A stretch of 49,972 nt of DNA from Ruminococcus flavefaciens (GCA_023667315.1 JAMPAI010000014.1:1-49972); one strand, 5' to 3'; counted from the first letter of the stretch, positions 39,947 through 49,130 are shown. Notes: generated from the sequence alone by a model not told the origin. Numbers and translations: made by a program.

Positions 39947-41233
39947 ATGGATTTGAAAAAAGAAGGAAACTTCGTTACCGTGGAAGAAGCGGTAAAAGCG
40001 ATCAAAGACAACGACAAGGTGGTCTTCGGCCATGCCGCCGGCGCGCCTCAGGTTGTTCCCTCCGAAATGGTAAGGCAGATGGAACGTCTCCACGGTGTGG
40101 AAATCTTCCATATGTTCACCATTATGAGCGACTGTCACCTCACGCCCGAAACCGAAGGGCATTTCCGCCACGTAACCAATTTCGTGGCCGGAAACTCGCG
40201 TGCGGCCATCGCCGAAGACCGGGGAGACTTCGTTCCCCTTCACTTCTCGGATGTTCCGGCCTGGTTCGACGAATCCTTCAAGCCCGATGTAACGGTCTGC
40301 GTGGTTTCCCGTCCCGACGAGAAGGGTAACTGCAGCTTCGGCATCTCCTGCGACTACACCTTGCCCGCCGCCCGGCGTTCCAAGGTGATCATTGCCGAGA
40401 TGAACCCCAACATGCCCTACATTCCCGGCGACAACTTCATGAACATCAAGGATTTTACCTATATCGTGGAAACCGACGGCCCCATTCCCGTGTTGCCTCC
40501 AGCCAAGATTACCGATGTGGAAATCGCCATCGGCAAGAACTGCGCCTCGATCGTGAAGGACGGCGACACCCTCCAGCTCGGCATCGGCGGTATCCCCGAT
40601 GCGGTTTTGATGGCCCTCGGCGACAAGAAAGACCTCGGCATCCACACCGAAATGTTCTCCAGCGGCGTGGTGGACTTGGTTCACAAGGGCGTCATCAACG
40701 GCAAGGGCAAGAACTTCATGCCCGGCAAGCTGGTGGCCACCTTCCTGATGGGCACCAAGGAACTCTACGATTTCGCCAACAACAACCCCAGCGTGGAAAT
40801 GCGTCCCGTGGACTGGGTCAACGACCCGCGTGTCATCAGCCAGAACGACAACCTGGTTTCCATCAACTCCTGCATCGAAGTGGACCTGATGGGGCAGGTG
40901 GCAAGCGAGGCCATGGGGCTGAAGCAGTTCAGCGGTACCGGCGGTCAGGTGGACTATGTAAGGGGTGCGGCCTGGTCGAAGGGCGGACGCTCCATCATGG
41001 CCATGCCCAGTACGGCGGCCAAAGGCACGGCTTCCCGCATCATGCCCTTCCTCAAGCAGGGTGGCGCGGTAACGACCTTGCGCAACGACGTGGACTATGT
41101 GGTAACCGAATACGGTGTGGCCAAACTCAAGGGCGCCAGCCTTAAGAATCGCGCCAAACGTCTTATCGCCATCGCCCATCCCGACTTCCGCCCCATGCTG
41201 GAAGAAGAATACAAGAAAAGATTTAAAAATTAA
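39947..41233 (+). CDS. 4-hydroxybutyrate CoA-transferase
   Basis: A 428-residue class I CoA-transferase of the acetyl-CoA hydrolase/transferase group, moving CoA from an acyl-CoA (acetyl- or butyryl-CoA) to 4-hydroxybutyrate. Family features: KDNDKVVFGHAAGAPQVVPS at the N-terminus, GIGGIPDAVLMALGDKKDLG, HTEMFSSGVVDLVHKGVING and CIEVDLMGQVASEAMGLKQF with the catalytic Glu in the E-V/A-x-L region. ATG 39947 starts MDLKKEGNFVTVEEAV; the open frame upstream is inside the NifU gene. Known as AbfT or Cat2 elsewhere. Position in the cluster fixes the assignment. Confidence 0.93.
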   Translation: MDLKKEGNFVTVEEAVKAIKDNDKVVFGHAAGAPQVVPSEMVRQMERLHGVEIFHMFTIMSDCHLTPETEGHFRHVTNFVAGNSRAAIAEDRGDFVPLHFSDVPAWFDESFKPDVTVCVVSRPDEKGNCSFGISCDYTLPAARRSKVIIAEMNPNMPYIPGDNFMNIKDFTYIVETDGPIPVLPPAKITDVEIAIGKNCASIVKDGDTLQLGIGGIPDAVLMALGDKKDLGIHTEMFSSGVVDLVHKGVINGKGKNFMPGKLVATFLMGTKELYDFANNNPSVEMRPVDWVNDPRVISQNDNLVSINSCIEVDLMGQVASEAMGLKQFSGTGGQVDYVRGAAWSKGGRSIMAMPSTAAKGTASRIMPFLKQGGAVTTLRNDVDYVVTEYGVAKLKGASLKNRAKRLIAIAHPDFRPMLEEEYKKRFKN

Positions 41234-41246
41234 ACACTGATACATC

Positions 41247-42359
41247 ATGCAATTATTCAAGTTAAAGACTCGTTTGAGTCAATTCGAGCACTTCGGCGAA
41301 TTCGCCAAGGAATTCAATTTGGGTGCCAAAGACTTGGTGGTGACCAATGAGTTCATCTACGAACCCTTCATGAAGTCGCTCAACCTGCCCTGTACCTTTA
41401 TCTTTCAGGAAAAGTACGGCGCGGGCGAGCCTTCGGACGAAATGATGAACGCCATCCTCAAGGAAGCCAAGAAGGTTGACTACGACCGTGTGATTGCCGT
41501 GGGCGGCGGTACCGTTATCGACATTTGCAAGGTGTTCGCGCTTAAGGGCGTTGAAAACGTAACCGACGCTTTCCTGCGCAAGATTCCCATCGTCAAGGAA
41601 AAACAGCTGGTGATCCTGCCCACCACCTGCGGTACGGGCAGCGAAGTGACCAACATCTCGATTGCCGAGCTCAAGAGCCTGCACACCAAGATGGGGCTGG
41701 CCGACGATGCCATCGTGGCCGACGACGCCGTTCTGGTTCCCGAACTTCTGAAGGGCCTTCCCTTTAAGTTCTACGCCTGCAGTGCCATCGACGCCTTGGT
41801 TCACGCCACCGAATCGTTCGTTTCCCCCAAATCGAACCCCTACACCGAAGCCCTCGGCAAGGAAGCCATGCGCATCATCATCGATGTGTTCCAGGGCATT
41901 GCCGAAAAAGGCCCCGACTATCGTTTCGAACGTCTGGGCGAAATGCTGATGGCCAGCAACTTTGCCGGCATCGCGTTCGGCAACACGGGCGTGGGTGCGG
42001 TTCACGCCTTGAGTTATCCCCTGGGCGGCAACTACCACGTGCCCCACGGAGAAGCCAACTACCAGTTCTACACGGCCATCTTCCACCTCTACAACAAGAA
42101 GAACCCCAACGGCCGCATCAAGGAACTGAACGCCTACCTGCAGCAACTGCTGCACACCACGGGCGATCCCTACGACGCCCTGGACGAACTGTTGGGCAAG
42201 CTCATCAAGAAGAACCAGCTCCACACCTACGGCATGAAGGAAGAAGAAGTGGCCGGATTCGCCAAGGCGGTGCTGGAAACCCAGCAGCGTCTGCTCAACA
42301 ACAACTACGTTCCCCTGAGCGAAGACGAAATCCGCGAAGTTTACCGCGAACTTTTTTAA
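41247..42359 (+). CDS. 4-hydroxybutyrate dehydrogenase (iron-type ADH family)
   Basis: A 370-residue iron-containing alcohol dehydrogenase reducing succinate semialdehyde to 4-hydroxybutyrate with NADH. NAD-binding VIAVGGGTVIDICKVFALKG, LPTTCGTGSEVTNISIA, metal-site residues in the segments SAIDALVHATESFVSP and AVHALSYPLGGNYHVPHGEA. Begins 13 bp after the CoA-transferase. Commonly 4hbD in butyrate-forming anaerobes. The substrate is deduced from the neighbouring genes. Confidence 0.93.
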   Translation: MQLFKLKTRLSQFEHFGEFAKEFNLGAKDLVVTNEFIYEPFMKSLNLPCTFIFQEKYGAGEPSDEMMNAILKEAKKVDYDRVIAVGGGTVIDICKVFALKGVENVTDAFLRKIPIVKEKQLVILPTTCGTGSEVTNISIAELKSLHTKMGLADDAIVADDAVLVPELLKGLPFKFYACSAIDALVHATESFVSPKSNPYTEALGKEAMRIIIDVFQGIAEKGPDYRFERLGEMLMASNFAGIAFGNTGVGAVHALSYPLGGNYHVPHGEANYQFYTAIFHLYNKKNPNGRIKELNAYLQQLLHTTGDPYDALDELLGKLIKKNQLHTYGMKEEEVAGFAKAVLETQQRLLNNNYVPLSEDEIREVYRELF

Positions 42360-42379
42360 AAAGTAAGCAATCTTTTACC

Positions 42380-42387
42380 TACATTTG
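42380..42387 (+). promoter_or_regulatory. Possible internal promoter TACATTTG before sucD
   Basis: TACATTTG at the foot of a strong hairpin, 73 nt before the sucD ATG. It could give sucD separate expression. Confidence 0.4.
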
Positions 42388-42416
42388 CCCCGCTTTACAA
42401 GGCGGGGCTTTGTAGC
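42387..42416 (+). terminator. Hairpin between 4-hydroxybutyrate dehydrogenase and sucD
   Basis: A 7-bp GC stem GCCCCGC (42387-42393) / GCGGGGC (42402-42408) followed by TTTGTAGCTTTT. It is either a partial terminator in the operon or an attenuator in the leader of an independent sucD transcript. Confidence 0.6.
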
Positions 42417-42460
42417 TTTTACGGTAATTGCACGTATTAAAAATTTAAAAACATAAAGAA

Positions 42461-43813
42461 ATGGAAATCAAGGAAATGGTGGCCAAGGCTCGCGAAGCTC
42501 AAGCCATTTATGAAAGAACCTTCAATCAGTCTTCCTGCGATGCCGTGGTAAGAGCCACCGCCCGTGTTATCTTCGACAATGCGGAAATGCTGGCCAAGAT
42601 GGCCGTGGAAGAAACCAAGATGGGTAAGTTGGAAGACAAGATTGCCAAGTGCCGCAACAAATCCAAAGGCATCTGGTACAACCTGCGCGACAAGAAGTCG
42701 ATGGGTATCTTGGAAATCGACGAACGCACCGACATGATCACCATCGCCAAGCCTATCGGCGTGGTGGCCGGTATCACCCCCATGACCAACCCCGTGGTTA
42801 CGCCCATGAGCAAGATCATGTTCGCGCTCAAGACCAAGAACGCCATCATCATCGCCCCGCACCCCAAATCCAAACTGTGCTCGGCCAAGGCCGTTCACTT
42901 GATTCAGGAAAAGATCCAGGCGATGGGTGTTCCCCAAAACTTGGTTCAAATCATCGAAGAACCCTCCATCGAATCGACCCAGGAACTTATGAAGGCCGCT
43001 GACGTGGTGGTTGCCACCGGCGGTATGCCCATGGTTAAGAGCGCCTATTCTTCGGGCAAGCCTTCCTTCGGTGTGGGTGCCGGTAACGTTCAGTGTATCC
43101 TCGACACCGACATCAACTTCGAAGAAGCCGCCAAGAAAGTGGTTTTCGGCCGTACCTTCGACAACGGTATCATCTGCTCGGGCGAACAGTTCTTCTGCTA
43201 TCCCAAGAAAGACAAGGAAGCCGTTTTCGCCGCCTTCAAGAAAGCCGGTGCCTATTTCTGCAACGATGAGGAAAAGAAGAGCCTCTTGGCCACCTTGTTT
43301 AAAGACAACGCGATGAACCGCGACGTGGTAGGTCAGGACATCGAAAAGATCGCCGCCATGGCCGGCATCAAGATTCCCGCCGGAACCAAGACCATCGTGG
43401 CCGAAGCGATCGGTGCCGCCCAGGCCGACCAGATCTGCAAGGAAAAGATGTGCCCGGTTATGGGTTGCATCGGTTACGACAACTTCGAAGAAGGCCTGCG
43501 CATCATGCTGGACAACCTCCATATGGAAGGCAACGGCCACACCTGTGTGGTTCACTCCAACAACCAGGGCAACATCCTGATGGCCGGCCACATGCTTACC
43601 GTTAGCCGTGTGGTTGTAAACGCTCCCGGTTCCACCACCGGCGGCGGCGCCATCCAGAACGGTCTTGCCGTTACCAACACGCTGGGTTGCGGTACTTGGG
43701 GCAACAACTCCATCTCCGAAAACTTCACCTACAAGCACCTGCTCAACACCACCCGCATTGCGCCGCTGTGCGAGCGCATCCGCATCCCCTCCGACGAAGA
43801 AATGTGGGGATAA
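42461..43813 (+). CDS. sucD: Succinate-semialdehyde dehydrogenase, CoA-acylating
   Basis: A 450-residue aldehyde dehydrogenase of the CoA-acylating group, reducing succinyl-CoA to succinate semialdehyde with NAD(P)H and entering the 4-hydroxybutyrate route. Catalytic Cys in FDNGIICSGEQ (about residue 243). Other segments: IAKPIGVVAGITPMTNPVVT (cofactor site), GVGAGNVQCILDTDINFEEA and the glycine-rich VATGGMPMVKSAYSSGKPSF. It is separated from the preceding gene by 101 bp containing a hairpin and a promoter-like box, so may be expressed independently. Confidence 0.94.
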   Translation: MEIKEMVAKAREAQAIYERTFNQSSCDAVVRATARVIFDNAEMLAKMAVEETKMGKLEDKIAKCRNKSKGIWYNLRDKKSMGILEIDERTDMITIAKPIGVVAGITPMTNPVVTPMSKIMFALKTKNAIIIAPHPKSKLCSAKAVHLIQEKIQAMGVPQNLVQIIEEPSIESTQELMKAADVVVATGGMPMVKSAYSSGKPSFGVGAGNVQCILDTDINFEEAAKKVVFGRTFDNGIICSGEQFFCYPKKDKEAVFAAFKKAGAYFCNDEEKKSLLATLFKDNAMNRDVVGQDIEKIAAMAGIKIPAGTKTIVAEAIGAAQADQICKEKMCPVMGCIGYDNFEEGLRIMLDNLHMEGNGHTCVVHSNNQGNILMAGHMLTVSRVVVNAPGSTTGGGAIQNGLAVTNTLGCGTWGNNSISENFTYKHLLNTTRIAPLCERIRIPSDEEMWG

Positions 43814-43840
43814 GGTTGTTGAAAAGCGTTCAACACCGAA

Positions 43841-43878
43841 AGAGGCTGTCGAGTTTTACTTGGCAGCCTCTTTTTTTG
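43841..43878 (+). terminator. Terminator after sucD
   Basis: AGAGGCTGTC / GGCAGCCTCT stem (10 pairs including one G-U) followed by seven further T. A TATCTTCG box at 43879-43886 starts right after it. Confidence 0.9.
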
Positions 43879-43886
43879 TATCTTCG
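43879..43886 (+). promoter_or_regulatory. -7-like box TATCTTCG for the ABC exporter
   Basis: A one-mismatch -7 box, 21 nt before the ATG at 43908, immediately following the sucD terminator T run. Confidence 0.4.
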
Positions 43887-43907
43887 CGAGCCTATTGGCA
43901 GTTATAG

Positions 43908-45725
43908 ATGAAAGACCTGAGCCATTTCTTACGTTCCGTTTTCCAGTACAAGTGGTACATTGCCGGAAACATGCTTTCCAACCTTCTGTACGTGCTTACC
44001 TCTTTCTTTTCGCTTACGCTGATAGCGCCCTTCGTTTCGGTGATGTTCGGCATGGTGCCTCCGGTGGAGAGCCTGCCCGAATTCCATTTCAATGTAGATA
44101 CCATCTTGCAGTACGCCTACTATTACGTGGGCATTTTCAAGGCCGCCCACGGGGTGATGCCGGCTCTGGTGATACTGGCGCTGGTGTTCGTGGGCATGTC
44201 GGTGCTGTCCAATTTTTTCCGCTACGGGGCGATGTATTTTTTGGCCAACATCCGCAGCGGCATCGTGTGCGATATACGCATCCATTTCTACGACCACATG
44301 ATGCACCTGCCCCTGGGCTACTTTTCGGAACAGAAGAAGGGCGACCTGCTGGCGCGGGTCAACATCGATATGGGCGAGGTGGAGACGGCGGTGGTGAAGT
44401 CGCTGCAGAGCGCCTTTATGGAACCGCTGTACGTGATCGTGTTCGTGATCGGGCTGTTCGCCATCAATCCCGTGCTTTCGCTGGTGGTGCTGCTGGCCTT
44501 TCCCGTGATCCTTTACGTGATGGGCAGGATAGGCGTGTACTTGAAGCGCAAGAGCGAGAAAACGCAGAACATGCTGGGGCAGATCGTGTCGATGATCGAG
44601 GAGGCGATAAACGGCCTGCGCGTCATCAAGTCGTTTAACCTGATAGGCTGGTCGCACAAGAATTTCAGCAACTACAACAAACAGTATGTAAGGGTGTTGA
44701 ACGGGGTTCACCGCCGCCGCGACCTCTCGGGACCCCTTACGGAGATCCTGCTGGTGGTCGTTACCATGGGCGTGCTGGGCTTCGGCGGGCTGTGGGTGCT
44801 CGACGGGCGGATGCCGGCCGATATGTTCGTGCTCTACATCCTGCTGCTCATACGCATCATATCGCCGGCCAAGCATACGGTGAACGCCTACTACAACATA
44901 CAGAAGGGGCGCGCCGCCCTCAAGCGCATCTATGCGGTGATCAACGAGCCCCAGGGAGAGGATTCCCGGCCGGATGCGGTGCGCAAGGATTCTTTTGAGC
45001 GGGAAATCGTTTTCGAGGACCTTACGTTCCATTATCCCGATTCCGAGACGCCGGCGCTGGAACATGTGAACCTGCGTATGGAAAAGGGCAAGACCTATGC
45101 GTTCGTGGGGGCTTCGGGCGCGGGCAAGACCACGATGGTCGACCTGCTCTGCCGCCACTACGACCCGGATTCGGGGCGGATCACGATAGACGGCAGCGAC
45201 ATATCCGCCATGAAGCGCGAAGACCTGCGCGCCTTGATCGGCACGGTGAGCCAGCACCCGTTCGTATGGCACGACACGGTGGCCAACAACATACGTTTCG
45301 GCATGGAGAACGTGCCGATGGAAGCCGTTGTGGAGGCCGCGCGGAAGGCCAACGCGCACGAGTTCATCGAGAAGATGCCCGAAGGCTACGACAGCCTGCT
45401 GGGCGACAACGGGATGACCGTGTCGGGCGGGCAGCGCCAGCGTATCACCATCGCGCGCGCCATCCTTAAGAACGCGCCCATCCTGGTGCTGGACGAGGCC
45501 ACCTCGGCGCTCGACACCGAGTCGGAAGTGGCGGTGCAGCAGGCGCTTTCGCAACTGATGAAGGGCCGCACCTCCATCGTGGTGGCGCACCGGCTCAGCA
45601 CCGTGCGTCATGCCGACCGTATCGTGGTGTTCGACAAAGGCCGTATCGTGGAAGAAGGCACGCACGAGCAGCTGATGGCGCTCAACGGACACTACGCCCG
45701 GTACGTGGCGCTTCAAACCCTGTAA
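43908..45725 (+). CDS. MsbA-like ABC exporter (fused permease-ATPase)
   Basis: A 605-residue half-transporter. Transmembrane domain of six helices in residues about 20-330, including EETEKGDLLARVNID-type coupling sequence (QKKGDLLARVNIDMGEVETA). ATPase domain from about 360: Walker A VGASGAGKTTMVDL, Q-loop SQHPFVWHD, signature VSGGQRQRITIARA, Walker B ILVLDEATSALD and H-loop AHRLST. Resembles MsbA lipid A flippases and other lipid or peptide exporters; the substrate is not fixed. Ends 10 bp before the amidohydrolase, probably co-transcribed. Confidence 0.93.
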   Translation: MKDLSHFLRSVFQYKWYIAGNMLSNLLYVLTSFFSLTLIAPFVSVMFGMVPPVESLPEFHFNVDTILQYAYYYVGIFKAAHGVMPALVILALVFVGMSVLSNFFRYGAMYFLANIRSGIVCDIRIHFYDHMMHLPLGYFSEQKKGDLLARVNIDMGEVETAVVKSLQSAFMEPLYVIVFVIGLFAINPVLSLVVLLAFPVILYVMGRIGVYLKRKSEKTQNMLGQIVSMIEEAINGLRVIKSFNLIGWSHKNFSNYNKQYVRVLNGVHRRRDLSGPLTEILLVVVTMGVLGFGGLWVLDGRMPADMFVLYILLLIRIISPAKHTVNAYYNIQKGRAALKRIYAVINEPQGEDSRPDAVRKDSFEREIVFEDLTFHYPDSETPALEHVNLRMEKGKTYAFVGASGAGKTTMVDLLCRHYDPDSGRITIDGSDISAMKREDLRALIGTVSQHPFVWHDTVANNIRFGMENVPMEAVVEAARKANAHEFIEKMPEGYDSLLGDNGMTVSGGQRQRITIARAILKNAPILVLDEATSALDTESEVAVQQALSQLMKGRTSIVVAHRLSTVRHADRIVVFDKGRIVEEGTHEQLMALNGHYARYVALQTL

Positions 45726-45735
45726 AACACAGCCC

Positions 45736-46911
45736 ATGCAAGACAAGATAAAGCGGCTCGCCCGCGAACTGCAGGCCGAGATCGTAGAGATACGCCGGCA
45801 CCTGCACCGGCATCCGGAACTCTCCACGCAGGAATTCGAAACCGGACGCTACATTGCAGCCAAGCTGGCCGAGTGGGGCATTCCCTGCACGTCGGGCTGG
45901 TCGGAAACGGGCGTGGTGGGACTTGTCGAGGGCAGGAATCCGGCCTCGCGCTGCGTGGCCTTGCGGGCCGACATGGACGCGCTGCCGATAACGGAAAACA
46001 CGGGGCTGGACTTCGCTTCCTGCAACCCAGGGGTGATGCACGCCTGCGGTCACGACGCGCACATGGCCTGTCTGTTGGGCGCGGCCAAGATACTGCACAC
46101 GCTTAAGGATGAATGGGATGGCACGGTAAAGCTGATTTTCCAGCCTTCCGAAGAGGATTTCAGGGCGGGCGCGCCCAAGATGATCGAACAGGGGGTGCTC
46201 GAGAACCCGAAGCCCGAACGCATCTACGCGCTGCACGTGATGCCCGAGATGGAATGCGGACGGGTAGGGGTCAAGACGGGGCAGTACATGGCCTCCACCG
46301 ACGAGATTTACCTGAAGGCCGTCGGCAAGGCGGGGCACGGGGCGATGCCGGAACTGAACATCGACACGGTGCTGATGTCGGCCTATATCCTTACCGGCCT
46401 GCAGCAGGTGGTGAGCCGCCAGGCGCCGCCCTACATCCCCACGGTGCTGTCGTTCGGCAGGATTATCGGGGAGGGGCGCACCAACATCATTCCGGGCGAG
46501 GTGAACATGGAGGGTACCTTGCGCACGTTCAGCGAGGAATGGCGCGCCAAGGCGCACGAGAACATAAGGCGTTGCGCCCAGGGCATTGCCGAAAGCATGG
46601 GCGGGAAATGCGAGGTGTTCATCGACCACGGCTATCCGTTCGTAAACAACGATGCCGCTGCCGCCGACCATGTGCGCAGCGTGGCCGCCGACGTGGTGGG
46701 CAAAGACCATCTGGATGAACTGCCGCTGCGCATGACGGCCGAAGACTTCGCCTACTACACGCAGCGGATTCCGGGCTGTATGTTCCGCTTGGGCGTGAAG
46801 CCGCCCCAATTGAGCGACCCCACCAACCTGCACACCGCTACCCTCGCCATAGACGAGAACGCCCTCCCCATAGGAGCGGAAATGCTCGCCGGCCTGGGGG
46901 TTAGGGGGTAG
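45736..46911 (+). CDS. M20-family amidohydrolase
   Basis: A 391-residue zinc-dependent peptidase/amidohydrolase of the IAA-amino acid hydrolase/hippurate hydrolase group. Metal-site motifs: EIRRHLHRHPELSTQEFET, ALRADMDALPITE, MHACGHDAHMACLLG and FQPSEEDFRAGAPKMIEQ; AEDFAYYTQRIPGCMFRLG near the C-terminus. The dimerisation insert lies at about 185-300. Stops one base before the convergent hipA stop codon. The substrate is an N-acylated amino acid or peptide, unspecified. Confidence 0.92.
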   Translation: MQDKIKRLARELQAEIVEIRRHLHRHPELSTQEFETGRYIAAKLAEWGIPCTSGWSETGVVGLVEGRNPASRCVALRADMDALPITENTGLDFASCNPGVMHACGHDAHMACLLGAAKILHTLKDEWDGTVKLIFQPSEEDFRAGAPKMIEQGVLENPKPERIYALHVMPEMECGRVGVKTGQYMASTDEIYLKAVGKAGHGAMPELNIDTVLMSAYILTGLQQVVSRQAPPYIPTVLSFGRIIGEGRTNIIPGEVNMEGTLRTFSEEWRAKAHENIRRCAQGIAESMGGKCEVFIDHGYPFVNNDAAAADHVRSVAADVVGKDHLDELPLRMTAEDFAYYTQRIPGCMFRLGVKPPQLSDPTNLHTATLAIDENALPIGAEMLAGLGVRG

Positions 46912-46912
46912 G

Positions 46913-48193
46913 TTAGAGATTCAGTTTGAATTCGGACTGGATACCCTTTATCATATCGGCGGGGACACCGCATTCGGCAGCGATACGTTCCCAGCGGGCT
47001 GCGGTTCCGCAAATGCGGTCTATGATTTCGGATGCTTCCTTGATATTGTTTTTTGTGGCGAATTCCATTAAATCTGTTCGCGTTATATCCTTGAACTTTC
47101 CGTTTATCGACATCTGGTGTTGAGAGGTCCAATCTCCGTCGGGGTTATAGCTGAACCCCATATCGTAGGCGGGCGACAACGACCATTTCCCGTTCTTATC
47201 CATCAGGAACGAGATATTCTTGGTATGGTCATCCTGATTGCGTATCACTACATTGAACACCATGCGCCGGAACATTTCCTGTGCCTGGGCGTAAGGCAGG
47301 TGTAATTCTCTCATCACATTGAACGCCTGTTCGTACGAATACGCCCGGAGCATACGGTAGTCGTAGTGGGCAATGGCACAGAGCGTCTGCATATGCACTT
47401 TCTCTCCGTTTACCCGGTCGAAGCGTTTGGTCAGGAAGTGAGCCCGACCGTTTTCCTCTATCAGCGAACATTCCGACATCTCCATACCGCATTCCCGTAC
47501 CAGTTTGGCAAAAGAATATTCCAGCCTGCCGAAATTCTGTGTTTCCCGAAAACCGGCAGTGGCGGTTACACCATCAAGTTTTATAAGGTAATAATCGAAG
47601 CCTTCGGGGGCTTCAATCTGTCCGGAACGGACTTCCCCCGTTTCCTTGTTGTATGCGATGATGGCTTTTGCCCGTTGTCCTCCGGCCGAAGTGCCGAGCC
47701 TCACGATTTCCGCTATCGCGGCCTTTTGGTCAACTTTAAGGTTGGCGCCGAAATCTTCTTTCTCGGCCAGAGCCTCACTGGCTACATCGATCAAGGATTC
47801 GATTTCGATTTTCATATTGGAATCGTAGGGCATATCCATGGCCGGTTCGAATTCCAAGGCTCCCATGCAGCGTTTGCCCAAGAAACACAGGGTTTCCACC
47901 GCATTGCCGCTCCTACGGCCTGTCAGTGCAAGCCAGCGTTCAAACAACGCCCGTCCATAAGTGTCCGGCAGTGAATCCGCCAGCATTCCCGGCAATCCTT
48001 TAAAGGTTTCCTTGCCGATATCGCCGAACGAATACACGCGTCCACCGTGTACGGGCATCATGAGCGGTGCGGGTTCGATTCCCCTGTTTAGAAAATCGCT
48101 TACGTATTCGAACTGCGCCAAACCGTATCTTTCGTTCCAACGGAAAGTACCCATATCCATTCCATACAGACGGACTTTCGCTATATCTACCAT
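46913..48193 (-). CDS. HipA-family serine/threonine kinase toxin
   Basis: A 426-residue HipA-like toxin kinase. In E. coli HipA phosphorylates glutamyl-tRNA synthetase and causes persistence. The N-terminal HipA_N domain is residues 1-110; kinase motifs are FDYYLIKLDG, HFLTKRFDRVNGEKVHMQT, the catalytic loop RNQDDHTKNISFLMDKNG (Asp in N-x-D-D-H) and the metal-binding SPAYDMGFSYN. Length close to the family norm, with all catalytic residues retained. The start overlaps the antitoxin stop by 7 bp. Neighbours give no island context. Symbol not given because the target is untested. Confidence 0.93.
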   Translation of the reverse strand: MVDIAKVRLYGMDMGTFRWNERYGLAQFEYVSDFLNRGIEPAPLMMPVHGGRVYSFGDIGKETFKGLPGMLADSLPDTYGRALFERWLALTGRRSGNAVETLCFLGKRCMGALEFEPAMDMPYDSNMKIEIESLIDVASEALAEKEDFGANLKVDQKAAIAEIVRLGTSAGGQRAKAIIAYNKETGEVRSGQIEAPEGFDYYLIKLDGVTATAGFRETQNFGRLEYSFAKLVRECGMEMSECSLIEENGRAHFLTKRFDRVNGEKVHMQTLCAIAHYDYRMLRAYSYEQAFNVMRELHLPYAQAQEMFRRMVFNVVIRNQDDHTKNISFLMDKNGKWSLSPAYDMGFSYNPDGDWTSQHQMSINGKFKDITRTDLMEFATKNNIKEASEIIDRICGTAARWERIAAECGVPADMIKGIQSEFKLNL

Positions 48194-48534
48194 TCAGATT
48201 CCTCCTGTCGTTTAGGTTTAAACGTGCCGGTGGCGCGCTTGCGCGTTTTCTTTTTGGCGTTGTTTACCAGCTCGTAATATTCGTTGGGGCTCAGTTCTTC
48301 TTCCTCGATGAGCGGTTGCAGTACATCGAGCTTGCCCAAGGTTCGGAGCAGCCGGAGAAAGGCGTCGAACGAACCGATTTCGCCGCGCTCTATCTTCTTG
48401 ACGGTAGAAAGCGACACCTGCGCTTCCTGCGCAACGCTTTCTTGCGTAAGGTTCTGCTTGAGCCGAACCGTCTTTAATTTTTCGCCGATAAGGCGCTCTA
48501 TCTGCGTATCGGCAAGGCTGTATGTGCTGCTCAT
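48187..48534 (-). CDS. HipB-like XRE antitoxin
   Basis: A 115-residue protein with a Cro/C1 helix-turn-helix (RLIGEKLKTVRLKQNLTQES, VAQEAQVSLSTVKKIERGEI) like HipB. The C-terminal tail of about 40 residues is longer than in E. coli HipB and ends in basic residues (NNAKKKTRKRATGTFKPKRQ). It would bind its operator and neutralise the kinase. It overlaps hipA by 7 bp, antitoxin first, as in classical hipBA. A TATATTTG box at 48570-48563 lies 28 nt upstream. Confidence 0.92.
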   Translation of the reverse strand: MSSTYSLADTQIERLIGEKLKTVRLKQNLTQESVAQEAQVSLSTVKKIERGEIGSFDAFLRLLRTLGKLDVLQPLIEEEELSPNEYYELVNNAKKKTRKRATGTFKPKRQEESEW

Positions 48535-48562
48535 AACAGCTTAAAATTAGACTTTAGTGATG

Positions 48563-48570
48563 CAAATATA
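48563..48570 (-). promoter_or_regulatory. -7 promoter box TATATTTG for hipBA
   Basis: Minus-strand TATATTTG, 28 nt before the antitoxin ATG. The AT-rich sequence around (TTATAATATT) may include the HipB operator, but no clean dyad stands out. Confidence 0.5.
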
Positions 48571-48657
48571 GTTATAATATTCTAAATTTAAACTGTTAGT
48601 TGTCGGGGAGGAAGGGGGATTTCCGGTGATTTTTATGAGGAAGGGTAAAAAGAGAAG

Positions 48658-48681
48658 CGCCAAGGCAGTATCGCCTTGGCG
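48658..48681 (-). terminator. Terminator of hypothetical gene 48705-49070
   Basis: A 9-bp perfect stem CGCCAAGGC/GCCTTGGCG with a 6-nt loop, followed on the minus strand by a T-rich run. Confidence 0.75.
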
Positions 48682-48704
48682 TTTCCGCTTACTGGGATGT
48701 GCTA

Positions 48705-49070
48705 TTATTTCAGCGATAGCGTAATGTATGGCTTGGTTACTATTTCGACAAAGGGTAGTTTCCTCAATATCCATACCACTCCAGATGAACATCTTTTTTG
48801 AATTTGTTTGGTAAGTTCTTTTCTCACGATAGAACCTTCCCGAATTAATTCGTTATAGACGGAACGGAAATGCTCGATTGGAATATTGTTGATATTATTC
48901 TTGGAGGTGATTCGTTTGACACCTCTATTGTCTATCTTTAGGATTTTATTTGAACCTATAGTGTTAGGGATAGTGTCGTCTATGGCTATCCTGTTTCTAA
49001 GGATTTGCCATGCTTCATCGAAACTCGGCTTGCCGGCTTTCTCGAATTCTTTATATTCTTTTGTTGCCAT
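48705..49070 (-). CDS. Hypothetical protein
   Basis: A 121-residue protein I do not recognise. It has an acidic/basic N-terminus (MATKEYKEFEKAGKPSFDEA), a central NNINNIPIEHFRSVYNELIR stretch, and a basic hydrophobic C-terminus (ELTKQIQKRCSSGVVWILRK). Composition is more AT-rich than its neighbours, with many Ile and Asn, hinting at acquired DNA. A promoter box (TACCTTTG, 49118-49111) and a downstream terminator frame it as an independent transcript. The IPIEHFRSVYNEL-IREGSI part looks like a small helical (possibly winged-helix) fold, but this is a guess. Confidence 0.7.
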   Translation of the reverse strand: MATKEYKEFEKAGKPSFDEAWQILRNRIAIDDTIPNTIGSNKILKIDNRGVKRITSKNNINNIPIEHFRSVYNELIREGSIVRKELTKQIQKRCSSGVVWILRKLPFVEIVTKPYITLSLK

Positions 49071-49110
49071 GATTGTGTGTTTTAAAATGTTCTCTAAAGT
49101 TTGTTACTTG

Positions 49111-49118
49111 CAAAGGTA
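49111..49118 (-). promoter_or_regulatory. -7 promoter box TACCTTTG
   Basis: Minus-strand TACCTTTG, 40 nt before the ATG at 49070 of the hypothetical gene. Confidence 0.5.
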
Positions 49119-49130
49119 CAATGCTGACTC

